Source: Microstegium vimineum | Lineage: Eukaryota; Streptophyta; Magnoliopsida; Poales; Poaceae | Direction: 5' to 3' | Assembly: GCA_022036555.1 (NCBI GenBank) | Contig: CM039130.1 | Coordinates: 3,668,897 to 3,732,896 of the forward strand | DNA: 64,000 bases | Part shown: positions 55,426 to 64,000 of the stretch, piece after piece | Layout: each line of letters begins with the position of its first letter | Position numbering within the stretch: position 1 is the stretch's first letter | Notes under the pieces: generated by a model | The model's database searches: none | Seen by the model: the letters and a program-made list of their open reading frames with translations, nothing else | Told to the model about the DNA's origin: nothing | Made by a program: the position numbers and the translations under genes

Positions 55426-58114
55426 CACTGGTACACAGAAGCTCTATACAGGCGGTTCTAGAGCCCTCTCCACTAGCGTATTTCAGTTCCGCCAGTGGAA
55501 GAGGCCAGTAGAAATGGCAACTCACCACTGGTGGTTAGCTGAGAACCGCCTGTAGAAACTCATTTTCACAGGCGGTTTCTTAAGACAACCGCCTATGAAA
55601 ACACCATTTCTATAGGCGGTTTGCAATACAAACCGCCTCTGGAAGTTCATTTCCACTGGCGGCTGGTTTAAGAAACCGCCTGTAGAAAGTCTGGCTTGTT
55701 TTATAAATTTTCTAATTTTTCATTTATGAATACAATATATGTAATACATTGAAACTATTAAACCATATTGGATCAAGGGCAAAACTATAGAAACATGCAA
55801 TTTAATTATCTCATATATTTATATACACTAAAGTTTGTGCTCACAATCATAAAGTTACACGTATATACATCACACATTATATACATCAAAGTTTTCCCCT
55901 CTACTCTATTAACCATCTCTAGTAAGTTGTAGCCTACTAATCTCTATTAGTAGTCTAAACTCTGGCCTTGCTAAGACGCTGGTAGCATCGTGATATTTCC
56001 CTTCGTAGGGAATGACTTCTTTCAGAAGGAATGAGCATAGGTCCTCAACTATGTTGTATAAAGCTTTGTTGGTCATGTGGTTCACCTTTTTAGCTGATAT
56101 GCCTACAAAGGAAGATTATAAGTATCTTATATTTAGACTTGATAATACATTTGCATCGTTAGTGACAGAAATACATACATGAGTATTACTTATATTACCT
56201 TATCAGGGTTCTTGATGTATCATCCGTTCTCTCTCATGTACTCGCACACATAGAATCCACAGTGGACCGATCCAGGTGATTGCTTGTGGCACTATGTAAT
56301 AGGCAATTGGTTATCTAGTTGATGCAACATTGTTTCCTATGTATTTTACATGTTTTATATGTATTCATAAATTCACATAGTACCTACCATTTATAATATA
56401 CTTCCATTGGTTGTCCTTTTTTCGACAAGTCATACTTTCCGCCTTTAAGCTTGTACCACCTATATGCCCTATGATCTCGAATATAATCAACATGTTATTA
56501 TCAAATTCTCATCGATAAATTTGATGTGTGCATGCATATCTCGGCTTACCGCTCTAAGATGGTCACGAATGGTGAAAAAGTTGAAGGCTCGTAATCTGTG
56601 GAGTCTAGGACCAGCACCCTTCCTTCCCTCGGGTAAATGAATAAACAAATCCAGTGGTCCCTGTACAAATCAAATTTGATATAGATGTGTATTTGAATTA
56701 TTAATTTGATGTATGCAAACTCAACAATTACGTACCCAAAGTTGTACGGGGCCACTATGGCTTTCCTATCTTAAAACTCAAGCATTGTGTGTCCTAGGTA
56801 GACAGCTTATTTGGCATCAAATTTCTTCCTCATGTCGTCTATTTCTTTTTCACGTTCTTCCTCTGTCTTCCCCTATAATCGATCGTGACCCATACCGACC
56901 GAGAATGTGCGCTCACTCTCACATATTTTAATAGGGTTGAGGTACCCAATCCTTTTACTAGCATTAGAATGAGGATTGGGACCGTAAAGGATCTCCTCCT
57001 GATCGTATTGCATTCTGCAATAATAAAACAAGTATGTGTAAGTATGGGACCATAAAGTTTATGTCAGAGACTGAAACTTCATAGAACTCAACAATAATAA
57101 AACAAGTATGTGTAAGTTGGAGTGACACTTACAATGCAAACACCGTTACGAGTTGTACGTCGAGCCTCTTGAGGTTCATCATGAACCACATGTCCTCAAA
57201 TGTAACAATTGTCGTTTCGCAGCCACTAACAAATGCATGTGGGGGTATAGACACATTGATCGTGTTGATGCCAACAGAATATGCTCTCATATACTAGTTA
57301 TGCATCCTTTTTATACCAGCTGGGATCTTTCTGAGTTGTTCCCAACTTAGTAGAGGCCTTCCCGACACATTCATCAGGGATATTTTCGTAATCCTTCCAC
57401 GTTGGCCTGATTGGTATGGTTACTGTCATAGGCTTTTTCCCTGATTTATTTAGTTCATCCAAGTCAATGGCACTTGTCATGCGGGTCTTTGTGATTCCTA
57501 ATAAAAATTTGACCGTGCTAGCAACTTTTTTCTTTGGCTCGAAGGGGGAAACCAATTTGGGTACTGGGAATAATTTCCTCTTAGCAACGACTGCTTTTTT
57601 CTTAGGCGGTGATGTTGGGAAGCTGTTTCCTCTTGAGATGGTGGGTTAGGTGATGGTGGTGAGCTAGGAGGATCAGGCATGATCGGTGACGATGGATGGT
57701 TAGGAAGAGACTGGGCAGGTGATTCTAGGTTAGGAAGAGGACCGACCGGTGATGGCGGTTGGTTACCAACAGTATCGGCATGTGTTGACTCTTGAGTTAG
57801 TGGAAGGACTTCACAAGATTGTGGTGGCTCACTCAACTAGACGTTCTGTCAGGGCCAAAGGATGAAATTCTTGATAGCCTGTCCGAGTTTTTCAATACCC
57901 TCAGGACCAGGGATATCTAGCATGTTGTCCTCATATCCTTAGACCACCGTTGACACTTCTACCCTGCAGTAGTCTTCTAGGATGTCGTTACCATGAAATT
58001 TGCGCCCTGTAATCGTAAAGCCTGTGGCTACTTTCCTTGTTCGAATATTGTTAATACCATATCTTATGAGTAGGGAGCAAGGTGTGAGCCTATCAATTGA
58101 GTCAACTGGATAAT
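55426..58114 (-). mobile_element. Second CACTA element, 3' end with subterminal repeats
   Basis: CACTGGTACACAGAAGCTC at 55426 (or CACTAGCGTATTTCAG at 55471) would be the terminal repeat. It is followed by ACAGGCGGTTC and its complement GAACCGCCTGT/AAACCGCCT repeated at 55446-55690. The interior holds a multi-exon gene on the minus strand typical of the second ORF of grass CACTA elements. At 58115 it is cut by a Gypsy LTR; the rest, including any transposase, is not in the window. Confidence 0.7.
55908..58114 (-). pseudogene. CACTA accessory protein with Ulp1-like (C48) protease domain, 5' truncated
   Basis: Minus-strand exons, separated by intron-like AT-rich gaps. Exon region 58114-57140: LTPCSLLIRYGINNIRTRKV, GPEGIEKLGQAIKNFILW, a Pro/Ser-rich linker and a Lys-rich end. 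About 57010-56735: GKTEEEREKEIDDMRKKF and APYNFG. 56640-56546: DHWICLFIYPREGRVLVLDS. 56460-56395: RWYKLKGGKYDLSKKGQPME. 56295-56215: HKQSPGSVHCGFYVCEYM. 56100-55908: HMTNKALYNIVEDLCSFLLK and a final TRDG-stop. The His of DHW, Asp of VLDS and Cys of HCGFYVC are the expected C48 catalytic residues, and all are present. Lesions: a frameshift near 57540 and stops (HDRL-stop, ENG-stop). Ulp1-type domains remove SUMO-like tags; the use in CACTA is unknown. Confidence 0.7.
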
Positions 58115-58759
58115 TGTAACACCCAAAATTTGCATGGTTTTGAAATAGCAAGAAAAAGTTTAGTCAATGCAATTATGGTTATGCATTTCAATTAAGCAAA
58201 ATAAATATTTTTAGTGAAAATAAAACTTATCATGTAGCAACATGTTGTGCATTCATGCTAGAGCATTTATTTTCTTGTGGTGAGTGGTTTTGAAATCAGT
58301 TCAAAATTTGTTTTTGAATTTGAGTTTGAAATTGTTTAGGAAAAGCAAATTCTGGAATTGCAAAAAGCTTTCTTCTCTCCCTCTAACCCCTTCCTCCATC
58401 TGGCCCGAAGGCCTACCCTCAACTCCAACCCCGCAGGCCCAACTCAGCAACCACAGCCCAGCCCACGGCTGGTTTCTTTCCCCTCCTCCTTTTGCCGCAT
58501 GGGCCAAGCTGCCAGCCCAGCCCGCACTCGGTCTCCCTCCAGCTTCTCCCGCGTGGGCCGCGCTCCAGCCCCACGCCCTGGCCCAGCGAGCTCGCCCGAG
58601 CGAGACGCCCTCCTTCCCCCTCATATCTCGCTGACAGGTGGGCCCATCCACAGTGTCGTCCCCAACCTCCTGCCGTTTTCTACGCGGACTCCGCGTCGAC
58701 AGGGGCATCGAGTTTGCCTCGGTTCCGCACGTTTGCCGTGGATGGCAAGTCGTCCGCCC

Positions 58760-58770
58760 CATAAATAGAG
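58760..58770 (+). promoter_or_regulatory. TATA box of the Gypsy-4 LTR
   Basis: CATAAATAGAG in GC-rich surroundings, followed about 40 bp later by CTAACCCTAGC, a layout common for plant core promoters. Transcription would run rightward. Confidence 0.6.
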
Positions 58771-59854
58771 TCGCCCTGCTCTCCTACGCCGCTTTCCGCT
58801 AACCCTAGCACAGCCGCCGGCAAGTCCACCATCATCGTGCCGCCACCATCCTCAGGAGCCCCTGCGTCATCCCAATCCGATTGCCGAGCTTCGGATTTTG
58901 GTAAGAGGGCTCATGGTGCCCCTCTCTTACTTCCTATTTTGCCGCAATCATTCGCCGTTTCATCTCTGTCGAGCCGAGCCGCTTCAGTGAGCCAAACGCC
59001 GTTGTCTTGCCCTTGCGGCTCCTCTTAAGGCCCCAGGAGAGTTCGCCACTTCTCTCTCTCCCTCCCCATGTTCTCCTTTGGCACTATCGTGGCCTTTGTC
59101 GTCAATCCAGTGAAGGTCCGGTGAGGACCGAGCACCCGACCATGGCGCCACCACGTGATGATGCTGCTCCAGCATCCTTTCTACCCCTTCTCTTCCTGGC
59201 CGTCTGATCTAAAACGAAGGGACCAGATTAGATCGGGGACATACCCCTTCGGTTCGGTCCACCGAACAGTGTGGACATGGTCCACCATCCCTGTCACCCG
59301 CCTCGTCAGCCAGTCCACCAAGGACTCGCCAATCCCAGCAAGCCACATGGACGTCGATTAGGTCAACACCCCAGCGCTGCCGTCCTTTGGTGTATTCCCA
59401 CTTTACGTTTTCTCCTTTGGAAAGCGTAGTTTCATCTCTGTTCATCCAAAATACGCTTTCCAGTATTTACAGAAATGCCATCAGTTTTCAAAAGCTCATA
59501 ACTTGCTCGTTTTAAATCCGATTGGACCCGTTCAAATTGTGTTAGGCTCGTATCGACACGATCTACATGTTAGAACCCTAATCTACTATGTTTGGAAACT
59601 TTGAAAAATAATTATTATTTAATGTTTTTTTAATGTGTGTTTAATCTTTAAAACCTATTTTAATCGTAACTTCGTCATTTTAGCTCCGTTTTTCGTGAAC
59701 GAAACGTCTGTGTGTTCGTAGCGGCATGTGATAAGTTTTATAAACTTTTCATCTTATTTTCTTACTGTTGGTGTACTATTTCTAACTATAGACTTTGTTT
59801 GCTTCGTGTATGTCTGCCGATGAATGTGTGGTATTGATTGGCTTTTGGTTATAG

Positions 59855-59932
59855 ACATTGAGCAAGCAATTGGCGAGTATGAGTTCTTCTATGACCAAGA
59901 CCAGCAAGGCTAGCAAGAATACTACAATGAAG
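59855..59932 (+). pseudogene. Short acidic exon-like reading in the Gypsy-4 LTR
   Basis: After GGTTATAG the frame reads DIEQAIGEYEFFYDQDQQG, a TAG, then QEYYNEG, next to a donor-like GCAAGT at 59933. The Tyr/Glu/Asp-rich composition and position mirror the acidic exon in the giant LTR, although the sequences do not match. It is short, so the call rests on the parallel. Confidence 0.35.
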
Positions 59933-60406
59933 GCAAGTATAACATGGGATATTCCTTGTTGACCTATTCACTAAATGTTACAAATTCATATGCATGATTC
60001 CTTGTCACTATAGAATGAATCCTAGTGTTTGATATCTTGATACCTTGCCACTTATGTTGCCTTTGTATAAAGCTAGTTTTCTAGTGCTCACACCAAGTGT
60101 ACATGATCATAATGTGATAATGATTATATGCAAACAATGATAAAACTGGCTTTTTAGCAACATGGAGTTATAGGAGCTTGTCTGTAGGGCAAAAGCTGGG
60201 ATATACAGTACAACCACAAGGGCTCTATGGCTCTAGCTTTAGCTCAGTATGGGGACCTTTTCTAGCTCATTCAGTGGTTACCTTTATGGCACAAAAGGGG
60301 CATGCCGACTCGGATATCGGTTGGTTCCTAATCTCATGTGTATAGTCAGGATGGATGTGTGCCATACACAGGAGGGTCCCTATATCTGCTTGCCATGGAA
60401 ACCTTG

Positions 60407-63400
60407 TGTGACACCCTGTGTCAAGCTTGCATTAGGATCATCATTAACCACCAAGCACAAACATTGCATTGCATCCATGTTTGCATATGCTATCATTTCA
60501 TGTGTGTGTGTATATGTTTTGAAACTAGAAATTTAATAGGTGTTTTGTGCTTAATCTTGTGATCAACTTGTTTAGTTAAACCTTGCTTTGCTTAGGGTAA
60601 AGTATGGTTGCTTTATGTTGTTTTACCCTGCCTATCTAAGGTGAGTTTACCTGCTAAAAGAAATAAAGTAATTCTTTTCCTTTTAGCTTAAATAAGTTTT
60701 TAATCTTTAAACTCTTGAACTAATGGTTTTCAGAATTTATGATCTACAAGAAAAAGGTAGAGAATAATATTCTGAACAACTTTGGTTTAAGTGTCAAAAC
60801 TTAGTTTGGAGTTTTTCAGTCTGTTTTGAAGCAAGTTTAGTTTGAATCAAATAAAAGAAAATAGGAAAAAGGAAATCAGAATCGAGACCGGTCGGGTACT
60901 GCTTTCGGTCCGCTCAGCCTAGACCGCCGCTCGATAAAAAGGGACGGACCGAGGGTCGATCGAACGACCCCGGGCCAGAGGCTCGATCAGCCCGTCAATC
61001 GACCCCCCCTCGACCTCGACCCCTCGAGGTGACGGGCATACGGTCGATCGAACGACCCCGGGCCGGAGGCTCGATCAGCCGATCGACCCCTCCCTCGACA
61101 TCGATCCCCCTCTCCTGCTCGCTCGCTGCACGCACGTGCCGCGCATGCCCGCGCGCACTCAACCGACCACGGCTGAACCGTACGTCGGCGTCGTCTGCAG
61201 CGTGGCCGACGATGCCTGACCGCGGAAGTGGAACACGCCATCGCCGCCGCTGCGGTCCTGCACCGACATCGCTGTTGCCGCCCGCTTTGTCGCAGTCACG
61301 TCCGCACTCGCGCCCGCGCTAACGGCGCTAGGACCAAGCTGCACCGTTTTCCCGCCACTGACATCCCTGCTTCGCCGCCGCAGACCTGCCAGCCGCACTG
61401 CCGCGCGCCGCGCCGTCGTTTCACAGTAACGCCGCCGCAGTGCCCCGTCTGATCAGCGCCCCGCCGCGTCTCTTTCGCAATCAAACGCGAATCCGCGCTA
61501 ACGGCGCGTCGAACAAGTCTTGCTCTGCTCCTCGCACACCGGAAACACGCCAGCGCCGCTGCCACCGCCACACATCGCATCACAGCCCCCACTAGCCGCG
61601 CCGGTCGGCCATGACCAAGCAAAGAGGAGCGCCTATACCTCCTCCACTTCACACACTCGTTTGCACTCATCTGCACTCGCTCACTCGCTCGCATTTCTCT
61701 GCCTTCTTCGCGCCGAGTGCTCCGAGCATCGCCAGCGCCCCCTTCTCAAATCCACCACCACCCGAGCTTCTCTGCTCGATTCATCTCGCACTAGCTTTCG
61801 CCTTCGTCCCGCACGCACGCTGCTCGCCTCTTGTTCACCAGCCAAGCACTGTAGTCACCGGAACGCTTCCGCCGTTCCCTGGCCTCGAGTCGCCGCCACA
61901 CCGACCGAGCAGTGTTCATCCCTCACCATCTCGTCTCCGACGCCTCCATCTTCGTGGAAGCTTCACCAGAGTTAACCAAGGTGAGAACGCCTTTCCCTAG
62001 CTCCAGTTCGACCTTTATCAGCACCGCACTGTTGGCCGTGCGCCATTGCTGCCGCCGCGGAGCTTGCACGTGGCCAGAGTTCCACGGAGCCCCTCCGGCT
62101 CAACTAACCCTCGAGCCGCACTCACCCCATCACCACGATGCTTACGCACCCCAGCGCCAAGCCAGGCATCGCCGTCCTCTGTTTCCTGCTCGACGGTAGC
62201 TGGACCTCGAGTAATCGAGGGTCCCGTCTGGCAGCCGCCCCGCAAGCCTCTGCGTGTCTCGAGCCAGTTTCCGAAATGATTTCCTATTCTCGTTTTCAGT
62301 ATATGCTCATGCTGTTTAATGTATATCTAGAGTTTGGTAAATCCTGAAATGATAAAATCATTTTGTTAGACTCTATATATGATCTGTCTGTTGTTTTTAT
62401 AAAAATGATTTTTTGGAGAATGTCTTCAGTGCTAATGTTTGATTAGTTGTTTTCTGCATATATTAAAGATATTTGTGTTTCCTGCTGTTTTTCTTAGATT
62501 AATTCCTGTGATAAATATGTGCATGTATAAATCATGGAACTTTCCTGATAAATATGTTTTTAAGTCTAGTTTCTGTTGAAAACAAGTTATAGCATGTTTT
62601 ACCCTGTTAGCTAGTAGCTTTGTGGTAATTTAATTGGTTATATGCTTAGAATCTCTTTAGTGTGTTAAACCTTGTTCAAGCATCATCCCTGCACCATTCA
62701 GTTATTTATTTATGCATTGCAATCATTTAGGATCCGTGGAGGAACCCCAGGAGCCAACAGAGACAGAAGTCCAGGAGGTACAGGAGCTAAACGAGGAGTA
62801 CCACGAGCTCGACACTAACCTCCCCGAGTGCCCTGACCACCAGCCCTCCACCTTCACTCAAGGCAAGCCCCGGAGCATCCTTAAGCCTCCCAATATTTAC
62901 AATTAATCTACTTGGGTATTTTATATTGTGATGCATTAGGTGACAGGAGTTGTTTGAATCCCAATTGATGCATTACCTTCCTTGATTATTGTTTTACCTA
63001 CCTTGTTACCCTGTAAATAAACGTAAAAGCAACCGCTTAGCCTGCTTAGAGTAAATGGTTACCTTTATATTTATGTTTCGTGTTATCCCATGGGGGTAAT
63101 ACTATCAGAGTTGGCTATATTTGCTATCGTGGATAGAACCAATGATAGTAATGAATGCGGTCAGCTGGAAGGCAAGTACACCAAGTGGTTGAGACTTGGG
63201 GGCAGTCCGTCCATTGGATCGTATAGGTTTGTACACGATGGTGGCCCTGTTACATCTTTGAATGCGCCCTTTCACATAGGGGCCGTTGCGAGTATCGACC
63301 CCAAAGCCGAGTAAACACTGTCTGGGCCGGCGCTCAATCTGCTGTGAGCACCCTCTAGTTTGTAGATACGATCTGCCCCGTGGTGGCCAACCGATTTCTA

Positions 63401-64000
63401 CAATTGGGTGGACCAATGCAAGGCCGCGACGTTACTACCTGGACTTTGTTGAGCGGTAACCCAATGCATGGACCCGACGGGGAAAGTGTGGGCGTGTGTC
63501 AAAGGTAATCTTACCAGCTGGTGTATATCGATTCGAATTGCCGCCCCCCCACTGGATATGGGGGATTATGCTGAGCTTCACCACGGTACAACTCCATGTT
63601 ACATCGTAATGGTTCTACTAAAATATTGACGAAGGAACTGGATATATGTTATTATATTGTTTGAGTAGATCAAGTGAGTGCTCTAGTACAGGTGCAAATC
63701 TAGAGATAATAATAATAGGATGAAAAATGGTTGTTCTCTAATCTTTAGTTTCTTCTTGTTTGTTTTTCCGCAAAAATCAAGTTTACCCAGATCCACATAA
63801 ATAGCCTTGCATACCCTTGGAGTCTTTATTTTCAGTTAGACGGGTAAGTCTAGCTGAGTACATTCCCGTACTCAGGGTTTATCCCGTTTGTTGCAGATGG
63901 CCAAGTATACTTCGGCTATTGTAAGCACTATCTCTATCCTTTCGAAGGAGAAGAGGAGTAGGCCTTGGGCAAAGTCTTCTACGAGCTCATCTTTTGCTGT
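60407..64000 (+). repeat. Second copy of the giant LTR (Gypsy-2 family), partial
   Basis: It starts TGTGACACCCTGTGTCAAGC exactly as at 12084 and stays alignable to the window edge (matching about 16130 of the first copy). It has the same GC-rich block with tandem duplication, T-rich stretch (shorter by more than 100 bp), conserved acidic exon (62731-62906), C-run (7 rather than 13) and CAG-ATG at about 63897. It is inserted in the Gypsy-4 LTR; the preceding 5 bases are ccttg. Whether it is a full element or a solo LTR lies beyond the window. Confidence 0.9.
62731..62906 (+). CDS. Conserved acidic peptide exon, second LTR copy
   Basis: The same frame and stop as 14848-15026: SVEEPQEPTETEVQEVQEL then the same acidic centre and the ending SILKPPNIYN. 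It is one residue shorter, through a clean 3-base deletion. It follows TTTAG after a T-rich tract. Function unknown; coding status inferred from frame conservation between copies. Confidence 0.45.

Larger units (their letters stand above)
58115..60406 (+). repeat. Gypsy-4 LTR, left part (cut by the giant LTR)
   Basis: It begins TGTAACACCCAAAATTTGC, the typical start of Tekay-type LTRs. CATAAATAGAG at 58760 is a TATA box, followed by CCTAACCCTAGC and a GC-rich leader-like block. AT-rich, intron-like DNA follows (59450-59854), then a short acidic reading (59855-59932). It ends where another LTR starts at 60407; the remainder would lie beyond 64000. It interrupts the CACTA accessory gene. The 5 bases before it are ataat. 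Confidence 0.7.

Noticed and set aside
58284..59445. Pro/Ser/Arg-rich ORFs in the Gypsy-4 LTR
   Set aside because: Overlapping readings on both strands in a GC-rich leader; no motif, no conserved partner copy to test.
60249..60562. 95- and 74-codon ORFs crossing 60407
   Set aside because: They cross the boundary of two separate LTR insertions and so cannot be old genes.

Overview
The window is nuclear DNA of a grass (Poaceae), most likely a panicoid or Andropogoneae species. The reasons are CACTA transposons whose ends are packed with TTTGCCGAGTG repeats, an Opie/Ji-like Copia element, Tekay-, CRM- and Tat-like Ty3/Gypsy elements, and many primer-binding sites matching initiator methionine tRNA. 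I found no host protein-coding gene, rRNA, tRNA or CRISPR array. Almost everything is nested transposable elements, most of them broken by stops and frameshifts. I cannot name the species.

Layout, left to right. (1) 1-23631: the minus-strand half of a CACTA (En/Spm) element whose right terminus is at 23631; its left end lies outside the window. Its TNP2 transposase gene is cut into three pieces by two independent Gypsy insertions: Gypsy-1 (3502-11135, minus, 5-bp target duplication catga) and Gypsy-2 (12084-20934, plus, duplication atgtt). Removing both, with one copy of each duplication, rejoins the transposase reading. Gypsy-2 has a 4.39-kb 5' LTR with gene-like architecture, an extra coiled-coil ORF before gag, and a 3' half deleted from reverse transcriptase into the tail of the 3' LTR. 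(2) 23635-36160: an old Copia-type LTR split by a complete but decayed Copia element (24704-35794, minus, duplication atggc). (3) 36160-38551: a stretch with nothing I recognise. (4) 38552-51483: two related Tat-lineage Gypsy elements facing each other, both missing their 3' LTRs, joined at about 47490. The join places an antisense accessory ORF of the first in the same orientation as the gag of the second. (5) 51484-54640: AT-rich sequence with tandem repeats of about 220 bp and a Tat-like LTR. (6) 54641-55225: a possible CACTA-like non-autonomous terminus. (7) 55426-58114: a CACTA second gene with an Ulp1-type cysteine protease domain, cut by a Gypsy LTR (58115-60406), which is itself cut by a second copy of the giant LTR (60407 to beyond 64000).

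Nothing here forms a host pathway. The functional logic is that of transposons: capsid (gag), protease, reverse transcriptase/RNase H and integrase for the LTR elements, and TNP2 plus an accessory protein for CACTA. The observations most worth following are the gene-like giant LTRs with a conserved short exon, the coiled-coil ORF upstream of gag, the roughly twenty-fold excess of GCCGAT/ATCGGC throughout the Tat elements, and the gag/antisense-ORF junction.
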